This document shows positions 15,301-23,100 of a DNA stretch of 47,513 bases, in pieces; the stretch's first letter is position 1, and each line of letters begins with the position of its first letter. The DNA comes from a virus. The notes beneath the pieces were generated by a model that had not been told where the DNA came from, made no database searches, and saw only the letters and a program-made list of their open reading frames with translations. The stretch lies in IMG/VR virus record IMGVR_UViG_3300030090_002660, positions 1-47,513 of that record; one strand, 5' to 3'. Made by a program: the position numbers and the translations under genes.

Positions 15301-18132
15301 AAGGTTGGTGGGAACAAGGAATTTCTTTTGGGTAGCAACTAACCTCTGAGATGTTTGCCCTAAAAGACGGTTGATAATGCCTTCACGGGACATTGTCGAT
15401 ATCATTCCGTCAGAACCACCATTAGCCAGAACCCAACCTCTGAAGTTCTGGTCGTCCATTGTCATCAACTGGTGGGGAGGCATAAACTCCCCACCACCCT
15501 GATAATTAATGACTGATTCAACGCCCAATTTCCGAAGGTAATCATCGGACCACTGCTGAACCATCCCAGTACCCATGGCTTCCATGAGCTCAGATAGCAG
15601 TTGAGCTTCCGGTGTTTCCATGTTGAGAGAGCCATCGTCGTTAAACGCATTCCTGGCAAGAAGGAACTTATTAAACTGCGACCTGGTAGGCTCTCCTTCT
15701 AGAAGCTGTAAAAACTCATTAACAAGAGTTCCGTCCCTATCGACATGCTTCATAAACACATCGACAACAGGCTGCATTTTCTCTCTGAATTGCTCTGCCT
15801 GCTTTTCCTTCAACTCTAAATTAACAAGCCTCTCCCCAAAAGCTTTATATATGGAAGGGTTTCTTTCAGAGTCTAACAATCGCTTGCGGAACGCTCTGCG
15901 TGCTGTAGGTGTATCAAGAAGCCTGGAGATAGGCAGATTGAATGTCTTGGTAGTACCATCTGGCATCAACACATCAAAGTCTGACATTGTCACACCAGCC
16001 ATACCTGAATGCGTTGTAGACGGATTCTCCAACCAATCAAGAATAGATTCAACATCACCTAAATCTAAGTCGTATTCAGGGCTTATCTCTATCCCTTCTT
16101 GAGTTGCTAAATTGTATATATCCTCACGGCGATACGTGATACTAGCATTTTCAATTTCAGCCTGCGCAGCTGCTATTTCTTCCATAGCAACTTCTTGATC
16201 AATAATGTTATCGCCAGCTTGAGCAAGCTTCCTCTTGGCTTCTTTTAGATTTTCAGCAGCAATAGCTGCGTTGACATCTGTTTCATAATCCAAAATGCCC
16301 TGATCTCTTAAATCATCTAACTGCTGCTCACTAATACCCAACATTTCAGCAGCGTCTTCAGGAGCTATGTGTTCCTGGGACAGGAGTGTGTCTTCTAAAT
16401 CCTGGATATATGAGTCTGCCCAAACTTCACCCACTTCAATTTCGGCAGCTCTTTTCTCCATGAATTCCCGCATGAGCTGCTTTTCGCCACGCCGTACTCC
16501 GACACGGCCTCTAATTCCCATGCCAGCCGAAAGAAACGACAAAGCACCTCCTGAACCGATGAGTTCCTTTACGAACTCATCGCCTACTTCCTTAGTTGTC
16601 TTATCGTATTCGACACCCTCTGCTAACCCAGCTAGATACTTTGTAGTTTCACCAATACCCCACTGAACCATTTCTTCAGCTGTTTGGACAGCAACAGCTC
16701 GTGGCATCTTCCTTCCAATATCAACAACATCATCCCAACGTCTTTTCAGATAACCCTTACGTGACTCGTGTAAGGCTTTCACTAATCCAGAGTGGGCTTC
16801 ATCGGCTAACTTTGTTGTTTGCAAAAGTTGTTGACGCTCAACTAAAGCTATGACTATAGAGGCAGGCAAAGCTGTAAGAGCAGCTGTCGTAGGGTCCATA
16901 CCCATTTCCATGAGCTCTTTTTGCATTGGCACGTATTCAGCAGCAGTCCAATAGCCAACGCTACCAATCTTACCCGCACTCTCAACACTCTTAAGCATGT
17001 TCTTGCGAGAGTTTATTGCAGCTATTTTTTGAGCTGTAGTTGCTCCTTTCTGTACGCCAGCTGCTAATGTCTTCCCTCTAATAACCTTGTTTAAGAAACC
17101 AGCTACCTTAGCAGTACCTGTACCAGCCGCTTGACCACCAACCATCATGCTTCCAATGTGGACCAAAGCAGGGGCTACGGTGTCATCAAGATTTTTGCCA
17201 ACGTGGCCGATAACACTGGTCCCAGCGTCTTCCATCCCTTCTACTCGGGCACCGCCAAGAATGGCCTTAGCCATTTCTAAAGTTTCTTTTCCGTAATCTT
17301 CTTGGCCACTAGGTTTTTCGTGAGCCAAAGCGTCAGCAATTGTCAGTGGCAAAGCACCAAGTGTTGCAGTACCTTTTACAACCTCCTCTGCTGTAGCAAC
17401 AGTCTTACTCTTGTAAGTCTTCTTTGCTTCCTGGACAACATCACTAAGAGCTCTCAAAAACCTTCGATGCTCGGTCTTCGGCATGGTACTTAGCAAAGCA
17501 GCTAAGTCTTCTTCTTCGATATGCCCTTCGGTATGATTAGAGATAAACATACCTTCGGTACCTACATTGGCACCTATCGTACTCTGCAACTGCTCTACCC
17601 AAGGCTGCACGTAGTGATTGGCGAGAGCATAGGCTCTCACCTCATTCCTGAAGTCAGTGAAGTCAATTTCCTGGTCAGGATACTGCTCCCGCATCTTGCG
17701 GAGCTCATTGGTAGCAAGCTTATCAAGTGCTTCATTTGTATAAAAAGCACCGTCCTTTTGCTTACCTGTTGCTGGATCTATACGTTCATCCCTAAGTTCA
17801 AAGCCAGCCGCTTTACTGTTGAACCAATGATCCCATGTTCCTTGGTAACCCCTACCAGGAGAAAGCTCATCCATATTCAGGGCGGCCATAGCCCCCTTTT
17901 CCCATGGATGTACATTACCTGCTTGATCATACACCATGATCCGAGGCTTTATGCTGTTCTCGCCACCCTCTAAAGCAATCTTCCTAGCAAAGTCTCTAGC
18001 TACTTTATGCTTATTTTGTTTAGTAATTCTGGGTCCGATTAGATCTGGATTGAATCCAGGAACAGACTCTCTAGATCGAATTATCTGCGCTGCGCGTTCC
18101 CATTGGGAAGCGTTATTGTATCCATCTGCCAT
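6295..18132 (-). CDS. giant 3945-residue virion or ejection-type protein with a zincin motif
   Basis: One uninterrupted frame covers 11.8 kb, a quarter of the window. Residues 2702-2706 are HEISH, preceded by a hydrophobic strand, the zinc-binding motif of zincin metallopeptidases. Hydrophobic Ala/Gly-rich stretches lie near residues 318-345, 415-436 and 525. A very basic linker lies near 2410-2450. A C-terminal region (about 3480-3660) with an FVGSFASWQSSFYRA segment and a hydrophobic SVILRSLLPMMMF patch resembles the associated domains found at the ends of large polyvalent phage proteins. I infer that it is packaged in the virion and injected with DNA, like inner-core proteins of podoviruses but far larger. 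It follows two other large virion-type genes. Only the zincin motif is specific; other enzymatic domains may be hidden. Confidence 0.75.
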   Translation of the reverse strand: MADGYNNASQWERAAQIIRSRESVPGFNPDLIGPRITKQNKHKVARDFARKIALEGGENSIKPRIMVYDQAGNVHPWEKGAMAALNMDELSPGRGYQGTWDHWFNSKAAGFELRDERIDPATGKQKDGAFYTNEALDKLATNELRKMREQYPDQEIDFTDFRNEVRAYALANHYVQPWVEQLQSTIGANVGTEGMFISNHTEGHIEEEDLAALLSTMPKTEHRRFLRALSDVVQEAKKTYKSKTVATAEEVVKGTATLGALPLTIADALAHEKPSGQEDYGKETLEMAKAILGGARVEGMEDAGTSVIGHVGKNLDDTVAPALVHIGSMMVGGQAAGTGTAKVAGFLNKVIRGKTLAAGVQKGATTAQKIAAINSRKNMLKSVESAGKIGSVGYWTAAEYVPMQKELMEMGMDPTTAALTALPASIVIALVERQQLLQTTKLADEAHSGLVKALHESRKGYLKRRWDDVVDIGRKMPRAVAVQTAEEMVQWGIGETTKYLAGLAEGVEYDKTTKEVGDEFVKELIGSGGALSFLSAGMGIRGRVGVRRGEKQLMREFMEKRAAEIEVGEVWADSYIQDLEDTLLSQEHIAPEDAAEMLGISEQQLDDLRDQGILDYETDVNAAIAAENLKEAKRKLAQAGDNIIDQEVAMEEIAAAQAEIENASITYRREDIYNLATQEGIEISPEYDLDLGDVESILDWLENPSTTHSGMAGVTMSDFDVLMPDGTTKTFNLPISRLLDTPTARRAFRKRLLDSERNPSIYKAFGERLVNLELKEKQAEQFREKMQPVVDVFMKHVDRDGTLVNEFLQLLEGEPTRSQFNKFLLARNAFNDDGSLNMETPEAQLLSELMEAMGTGMVQQWSDDYLRKLGVESVINYQGGGEFMPPHQLMTMDDQNFRGWVLANGGSDGMISTMSREGIINRLLGQTSQRLVATQKKFLVPTNLEKLGINSQDQRNTFLEMLSDGMNQHARNEALKDIKMQVLSMAQLKREGLLDDVAGTLIDLEERMKLAKTSEERINIDADIKTLFDQLNRIAERPLDSQFRTIRLDKSGEPIVLQISEDIGTMPWENYIKIKQAKGEEIPDFLSNELQRMYLRKKFTGEQVPDWLDAQFNPDSAVPDVTPAPVKRYPISEAWIERVIDRVQAHLDSPEARYLTAAQEDELYEYMYTARRGADPDDVLWAQEHLTDFVSKLEKGEKYLPKYRDEWDSTPGEMKRARRMGENFKRLIKDGILEDPDAWSAQMLKYLKLTPEQVQRAVLGYRQRVNSGEVVTDNMLAEVMYQAVTGNGINLDAEVIEQAPKPAPEEPDFLTGREQRLKIITSLEGKNWESIIEQEFPGRNILDLDTAQLQQLGNILDSYKDAISEELESRGLTFEKIKELREKGKKRTAQEKKDYKFANRMEKLFDRITPDPFVLRDEYSPNWRLKDDPDYVPPNHPKHFEGKGLKGGRVRPEIGIIVNGERVNVHHLEDGYDLDHDIELRSPTRVKTYHAIDLSDPNAPIRTFDVYHGYLPTGKMEGDAAVRVYERGQSKPIDLELMDSNMQSFAKAVQSSANVIYERMGLTFVGASSTVTPQFRGGRAGVKNRAVRKKYMQLRGKMPKEIRHHIDSWVANNTNDDGIKLALIQYLHDNYYQREYEDHDEPQSWEDVYITLKNDEEYLGGREFKDYRLVRIAVPDSDVRFNWQVYYKDQPQGDLVRSGWASAKSLIWRHWRENERQNYHYKPDFLKEMNDMLKEGSHFMRQHKSMFTWSQEEKTGRLKFFAAKALGKIQSQKAFDAHAAATHAHTPRRYINKLIMRPMANLTIIDKGDSNNDGENNIPKDPDVSPTLVADEWSKKTGDERRADMEVGVELGISQLIASNVIDGRDDVLNSTISASTDGGQAVVTLKDGRHLVVDKTMYGRHGDDAFWFTVNTGLKKGASDEDNYIGSATLAGYNLPSDWWAATKEFLNDIDSDKFMHDDDGNPLSEKNFEKIHLKIVQRLHEEGYSEYISDEVKAYYASELGESQSQVNNVGALTPEEHSRKFNDIEMDQITAMMDDLILEQIKNEEIAENEDDIKDMFDIGFNDLLESWAMEIGLSTEEYLRTFPEKEDALISTVIDLYHGSYKERYDFSVEQDFESPQEEAEPVDQDEVDAYQVEFNNPENHDLLKLAFEQDDRYRDPKNYYEYGDILYLRTRTGSFKDGTITVGDKMHRNVYVTAPAVLELDVPFSEGGVFVNPQNDNNYALGIVKNVHGVPQETRLYEHRGIGSHKILGWANVYASAGNELSVLWGEYVGRSDSSVSVDVSTVTVENLIDFWKKVPDSWKKRIEEGIEEAYRYSHTMIQYRDDAVRGLDNMKNALPMALTFNRNQKFDRLEIEHKVFSSDIADIKEALEKEKANPGQEAEAEIDAVESEVTNVEEPTPDTPDIPEDFEVEADKPPEKRKKLKNRKLKKHQIRKVNAQKKKEQDLHQRRITVTDIEGPFYEMFLDELDSRDMDEEWFNSGALQDNPDLYNSVTDAVIAKAESKGMEVKPWDEVLRERAARHGQGEMESEIDEDIDDGPMTQQSLFSLESQGMQIIDEDGNAIDLSQYETEESQQEGEQFTHLEWTNLPGTDKDIDPRAAEDYIPGLKYIGFSEALGAFEYELGGETVWIKHVKFIPYKTGDVEGYGRMEEYDQAREDTGVSATGGMFLNMRLAGGDQVILISDLGMDVSPGGRKTLIHEISHMLQMGGRFDEKMQDFILQTAIEQGRMTGNERWDMIVEATADVLTDAFNQETRQRSKSGILRKFRNLVRRLGLMWNRVLVNSGHREMNLDYIIDQWFSGKLASEKKSREQSYLTRLRTVPSRHSRNFYDIIGQASEEVKNARGERQRAKAQGLIRNSKEKIKSIQWADNFIGRPIQWGKGIRHLFNTAIRSHNIDDPVQRNRLTRLTEQKEGFLQQVDDRMQRNFNAMRSIRSKIGVDKLPPAIKEALFEALTDPFARDDLAKKLAKEIKDPKELQKVEELFQEYMKRLDDARNHIDELSKLLLQYVPGIDEEMKLEIDRNINVYVTRAYALFNSQDYVDMIRYSERGRELMERAAEVVLEEDNKSMEEAAKNKAIRDVIGNPNTQISKDYRAYRAQVRKELAAGQHANVVSNFGGDTKLALKFLAAQWKNRWANSPAGRKVWESDFNATKRDITEARDIVQRIINDHTKKGVVESEDNSMLDRGILMQRKELDEVFRELYGEIRDPETGYAITVNKMGSLISTAIFQNEILLDSVFSDQISENSSETHQFSFSGDKWGVLSESGYFFTEELYEAIQNAFNKTVVGHWKSRGNPFDVGLALLSQASQTTKTMLTVANPRAQSRNPLDATYHALVNGWFSYDSLRKAYIISLHQTKRQHSSKIQLLTAAPVHLLGLAVRAVDWKKRGAKGGIGKNWAEFKRSFFDEFDENNKDLYELGDMLLREGVLSNDQWKINEKEMQELSASKWDQGFKGRQRKKAENMSGKAIAKAAGRYSDRLFTSITDNKVMNSLKALYRMPDDMVKIMGYLKEREHEIRARKLGENKSDSQIRAEMLGIQETAINNVLEMTTTYSRIGRLPKALGSTPFVGSFASWQSSFYRATIGKYLTIAKELKSDNPVRKKRGLTRLASGLAADIGMSVILRSLLPMMMFDDEEEVEAYLELLPEWQKDHTMVVLKWGDEGPEFIDLSMVMPHLVFGDIVSAGYRHTKRHGIGDGLMAAVFEGLDPYLDEDVYLSKLVDVIPFFGRGGQPKYSKKVYDSLDSTFHKMKNSLDHITLGLRSGARGPLVPGFVTESQRFMEAMKGEETRTGVKRSMLGASMRWIAGVEMTSIDAQRKLTLKASEFRSKLKVIKDDLRRSGFSENSDTFRRKMMKFRNDNAMLYDEMGRVVYAARKLGLSLDDIQGTLRTWNVPKDDIQAFINRSDRKPVFSDKTIEGMLDSATSPEEREVKSEILSEYTDEQK

Positions 18133-18175
18133 TAGGAACTCTCAACTAAAAGGCGTTATTGGAAATTAAATTGTA

Positions 18176-20101
18176 TTAAAACGGGGCGAACGAAACTCCT
18201 CCGCCGATTGGATCAGATTCTTTTTTACGTTGTTCATCCAAATGACGCTGCATCCTTGCTTCTTTAGCCGCTGCCTGCTCTTCAGGGGTTGCCGGAACAG
18301 GCTGGACGGGTTCTCCACCCGCTGTAAGCTTGCGGTTACCGTGTACCGCTTGTCTTAAAAATTTACGACGAACTTCATCACCAAATTGATTTTGATCTAT
18401 CAGCCTAGTAACAAAGTCTATGTATTTCGCCTTGGGCATACTGGCGATTTCTTTTGCTGTAACGTCGCCTCCAGGTATTTGCTGAAAGAAAGCAGCTAGG
18501 TCACCTGGTTGTTGGCTTCGGACAGCTTCTGAAGCAAAAGCTCCCAACCCAGTAAAGGCTTGTTCGTAATCTCCTCCACCAACACCCTGTTCCATCGCCT
18601 GAAGAATATGTCCAGCGGCAGGAGCACCACCTTGCAAAATAGACTCTTCTTTATTTATACGGCCTTGATACGTCCTTGTTTGCGGTGATCCATCCACATC
18701 AATTTCAATCAGTTCACCAGGTTTTATACCTTGCTCTTCTGCTGCTTGATGCATTTGGTCCACACTAGGATTTCTAACGCCTGGAAGAAGACGTGTTGGA
18801 GTCTGTGAATCACCGGTCCTTACACCTGTCGCAACATCCCTTTCCTCCCTATACTGAGATCTTGTTTGACCACGCTTAGTACCCTTCGTTGGATCGAAAC
18901 CACTGTTAGGAATAATGTTACCTTTTGCATCAATACCAGGTTGCCCAGGGTCCCAAGGCATTGCGTCAAAACCTTGGTCTACTGTATCTCTTCTTAATAT
19001 CCCCGCAGCGTTTTCTTGCTGGCGTAGTTCACTTGCTCTATTTTGTGCGTCAAGAAGCTTTGTTTTAGAATCAATGCCAGCATTCTCTATCTGGGCATCT
19101 GAATCTAATATTTGCTGATTAAAACTACCGTCAGGATTCGGTGTGTTTAAGATGTTTTGACCATCAATATTTTCCACTCCTGCCAACCCCCTAGCCTTTT
19201 GCATTTCTAAAGGACTAGAGTAAAGAGTTCCATCGTCTTTCTGCAAGTCAAAAGATCTTACTTGCTCAAAGCTACCATCAGCTTTTTCTATGTTATTTAT
19301 CCAGTACCCTGGATTCATTGGATCTGGACCGCTATACCCAGGTTGGAGGTGAGAACCATGGAAGAACTCAGGATTGCTCGCAGGAGTTGCCTGTAAAATT
19401 TCATTAATCTGACCATTAAATTCTCTAAGAGCTTCTTCTTGCTGAGTTTCAGAAAGCTCAGTACTGTTCTTGGTATCAACTATTTGCTGCCTAATAGAAA
19501 CGACTTCAGCCCGTTTTTCAGGAAGAAGCATTCCAAAGGTTCTTTGTTGCAACCATTGCTTTTCGGCTTGCAAAGCCGACTTAGCTATAACATCATTTTC
19601 ATGAGCCCACTGAGCTTCCATGCGGCTGATTGCAGCTTCATCACCGTACTTGGCTACGGCCATGGAATTATCAAAAGCACGTTGCTGATGCTGGATATCC
19701 CAGTCATTCTTTTTCTCAGCCTGCTCCATGGCAAACTGTTGCTGCTGTTCTATAGCCTGCTGTTGCCATTCATGTTGCTGTTGCGCATCTTGCTGGTCCC
19801 ATCGATGACCTCTTTTTGCAGCTTTTTTAGCAAATTGATTCTGCTGCTGGGCGAAGTCCATTTGGAATTGCTGCTGTTGCTGTGCGGCAGCTTGTCTGTT
19901 CTGGTTCTCCATACTAAGACGTTGGAAGCTAGCATTTATATCACTGATATGCATAGCAGCTCTTTGCTGCCTATCAGCTTGCTGTTCCCGAAGAGACTCA
20001 AGTTCCCTACGTCGACGATTAATATATTCGTTTTGCCCTGTACGGTAGGCCAATCGGCCTACCGGCACCATACTAGGGCCATGCTCTACTCTAATAGCCA
20101 T
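18176..20101 (-). CDS. Gln-rich coiled-coil internal virion-type protein
   Basis: The 641-residue product has a basic N-terminus and then a strongly Gln-rich helical region at about residues 70-135 with runs such as AAAQQQQQFQMDFAQQQNQF. This is followed by a less biased, mostly helical part to the end. Composition and position, between a 2097-residue protein and the giant protein, suggest an internal core or DNA-ejection protein in the manner of podovirus gp14/gp15-type proteins. I recognise no family. The start ATG lies seven bases past the preceding stop. Confidence 0.65.
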   Translation of the reverse strand: MAIRVEHGPSMVPVGRLAYRTGQNEYINRRRRELESLREQQADRQQRAAMHISDINASFQRLSMENQNRQAAAQQQQQFQMDFAQQQNQFAKKAAKRGHRWDQQDAQQQHEWQQQAIEQQQQFAMEQAEKKNDWDIQHQQRAFDNSMAVAKYGDEAAISRMEAQWAHENDVIAKSALQAEKQWLQQRTFGMLLPEKRAEVVSIRQQIVDTKNSTELSETQQEEALREFNGQINEILQATPASNPEFFHGSHLQPGYSGPDPMNPGYWINNIEKADGSFEQVRSFDLQKDDGTLYSSPLEMQKARGLAGVENIDGQNILNTPNPDGSFNQQILDSDAQIENAGIDSKTKLLDAQNRASELRQQENAAGILRRDTVDQGFDAMPWDPGQPGIDAKGNIIPNSGFDPTKGTKRGQTRSQYREERDVATGVRTGDSQTPTRLLPGVRNPSVDQMHQAAEEQGIKPGELIEIDVDGSPQTRTYQGRINKEESILQGGAPAAGHILQAMEQGVGGGDYEQAFTGLGAFASEAVRSQQPGDLAAFFQQIPGGDVTAKEIASMPKAKYIDFVTRLIDQNQFGDEVRRKFLRQAVHGNRKLTAGGEPVQPVPATPEEQAAAKEARMQRHLDEQRKKESDPIGGGVSFAPF

Positions 20102-20107
20102 TAAATA

Positions 20108-23100
20108 TTATCCGTAGGTTAACATTGGTTTCTTCATCATATTAGAACCCCTGGCAGCATTAGATAGTCTGTTAAGACCACCGCTTCCAGCCCGAGCCGT
20201 TCTCATTCCAGGAGCTTTTTGATTCATTGTAGGTTGGGCACTAGCTCTTTGTCTCAATGCTGCAAGAGAATTTGGATTACCCTGCTGTTGCCGCCTCTGA
20301 CGAATCATCGCCCCATAGCCCTCTTGCCCGAACATGGGTTGTTCGGTCCTTGCCTCTGGGCCTTGCTGCATACGTGATGCTTGAGGTTGCTGTGCACCAC
20401 CCCACCTTGGAGCACTCCTCAGACGTTCCTGTGTGCCTTGATCTGCGTAGCCGAAATTCGCATCGCCTCGTTCCATTTTGAATCGTTGCATTTGCTGGTA
20501 TAAAGACGACCTATCCTGCGAGCCAGCGATACCGCCTTTTCTTTTTGCCCAATCTCGGAATTGACGCATGTCATCCTGATTCAAACCCTGCGTGGCAGCA
20601 GCATCTTGGTAATCGCCCATCCACGCATCTCGGTTAACACCGCCTTGGTTACCACCACCTTGAGGAGCAGCGATAGAACCGTGAATTGGAGGTGCAGGTG
20701 GGAATCCACCACCACCTTGAGGCTGTTTTAGTGATCCATCAGGATTACGAGGACGAGGTAAGGCACTACCCTGACCGCCACCTTGAGGTGCATTGAAACT
20801 CACATCTGCTGGTTTGTCATAAAAAACTGGGTTTGGAGGGATTCCACCACCGCCACCATTGAGCATGGTGGTATTACCACCAGAGGTCGGTTTACCTTTC
20901 TTATCAAGGTAAACCCTTTCACCACCGTCAGCAGTAGTGTACCGTCGTCCACTTTCATCAACGCCATCTCGGCCCCAGTTGTTTTCAGGGCCGGGTTTTT
21001 CCTCCGGCTTGTTTTGTCCACCGGCCCTATTTGGATCGCTTCTTATAACCCATGGAGGTGTTTTACCACCACCACCTGGAATGCCTGGGGGCATTCCTTT
21101 TATTTCAGGACCCCCTCGTCTATTCCAGACACCACCAAGTACTTGACCTTCACTACCTCTAGCACCACCTGGAATGCCTGGGGGCATTCCTTGTATTCTT
21201 GGGTCACCCTTGACTGGTCCTTCAGAACCAGGCTGACCCCATACTGGAGGTCGTTTCCTTTCTCCACGATCACCACCGTCGTCTCCACCGCCACCAGTGT
21301 CGCCACGGCCTCCACCGCCGCCACCGCCGCCGCCTCCACGGCCACCGCCGCCGCCGCCGCCTCGGTTGATTTTATCAACCATTTCTTCTTGCTTTCGGAG
21401 CTGCTCTTGCCAGATTTGATTTGCTAGATCCCACTGATTTTGCATACCTTGGTTGGTCATGTCGGTATGTGCTTGACCGCCAGCCCAATAATCTTCTGGT
21501 TGATACGGCCTCTGGTTTTCCATGAAATCCGCTTCTTCTTTTTCAGTAAGCTCCCTTTTGATAGGCTCTTCCATGAAAGCATTTGGATTCCATACACCAG
21601 CTTCAGCATCCATAGCCTGCTTGTCTTTAAGAGGCATGTACATTTCACCATCGGTACCTTCAGCTGAAACCCATGGAGTGCCGTCAGGACTTGTACCCCA
21701 TCCACCACCGCCCATGCCTTGGCCGTAATTTTCGCTGGTGAGCATCTCTTCCATCATGCGGTCTGCACGTTGCTCTGGACTCTCTGGAATCCTCAAGTCA
21801 GTAGATCCTCCTAATGGACCTCCTGGGGTGCCCATAGGGCCAGGAACACCTACGTTACCGCCAATTTGTTCAAGGCGTTCATTTTGCCGTTGAATATCGT
21901 CAAGCCTTCCTTGCTGAACTCGTTCGTTTGCTTGCTCCATTCGGATGTCTTCACGCAACATTGGATTTCTAAAGGGATCATTTTTAGCGTCATCATATCC
22001 TCCTTGGTACACATCTTCGGCGCTAGGACCTCCTTGATAAGCAGGTCGGCTCATACCATCTTGCATAATTGCTGACTGACCACCGCCACTCTGACCACCG
22101 CCTCGGTTGTCAAAGCTCACATCTGCATTCGGTGGTGGCATCACACTCATACCCATTCGTTGCGGTTGGCCCTGAGCCTGAGCAGCTAAGCCTCGCAGAC
22201 CCTTAGCTGCATTAGGAGCCATAATCCCCTGACCACCTGATTGACCTGGTGGACTACTCCATGGACCGGCATCGCCGTACATTTCTCCATCTGTTCCTTG
22301 CATGCTAGTCATCATTTGACCATCGGGCCCTGGAACCTGAGCAGCCATAAACTCTTCATAGTTTGCTCCTTGAGGCAGTAATGGTGGAGCCCCTAAAGGA
22401 CCTTGAGGTGGAAAAGGCATGCCTGGGCCTTCACCAGTCGGAGTACCTGGACTTGCCGGTGGCTTGGGAAATGGACTCTGCGGTCCAGATGGACCTCCTG
22501 GAGAAGGCCAGCTTTCAGGAATTGTAGTAGGAGACCACGGTCCTGTCGGTGACATAGGGCCGTCTGTACCAGGAACAGTTTCTCCACCACCTGGGCCACC
22601 TGGACCTGTTGTTGGACCACCTGGACCACCAGGATTAGGCCATGGTCCACCTGGTCCTGTAGGCGACGTAGGACCATCAGTTCCAGTACCTGTCCCTGGA
22701 CCACCTGGAGTCCCAGGTCCAGTCGGACCTGTTGGTGTACCTGGCCCCGTTGGTGTACCTGGTCCCGTCGGTGTACCTGGCCCTGTTGGACCCGTTGGAG
22801 TGCCTGGTCCCGTTGGAGTGCCAGGACCTGTTGGACCAGTCGGAGTACCTGGACCTGTCGGAGTGCCAGGCCCCGTTGGCCCTGTTGTAGGACCGCCTGG
22901 ACCTGGAGAACCTGGACCGCCTCCACCAGGGATATTTATTGGGCCGCCTGGGCCACCTAAAGGTCCTCCAAAAGGTCCTCCTGGTTGATTAGGTGAACCC
23001 CACGGGCCAGTAGGTGACATAGGGCCATCGGTACCAGGGACAGTATCCGTTCCTGGGAAAGTACCTGTTCCTGGAGGCGCATTAGGATCGTAGTTTGGAT

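Noticed and set aside
6295-18132. N4-type virion RNA polymerase as the identity of the giant protein
   Set aside because: I could not find the T7-like polymerase motifs in it, and its ends resemble polyvalent-protein domains instead.
22393-22988. Long open frames on both strands over the collagen-like region
   Set aside because: They come from the absence of stop codons in Gly/Pro codon repeats; the minus-strand frame that is continuous with the 2097-residue gene explains the region.
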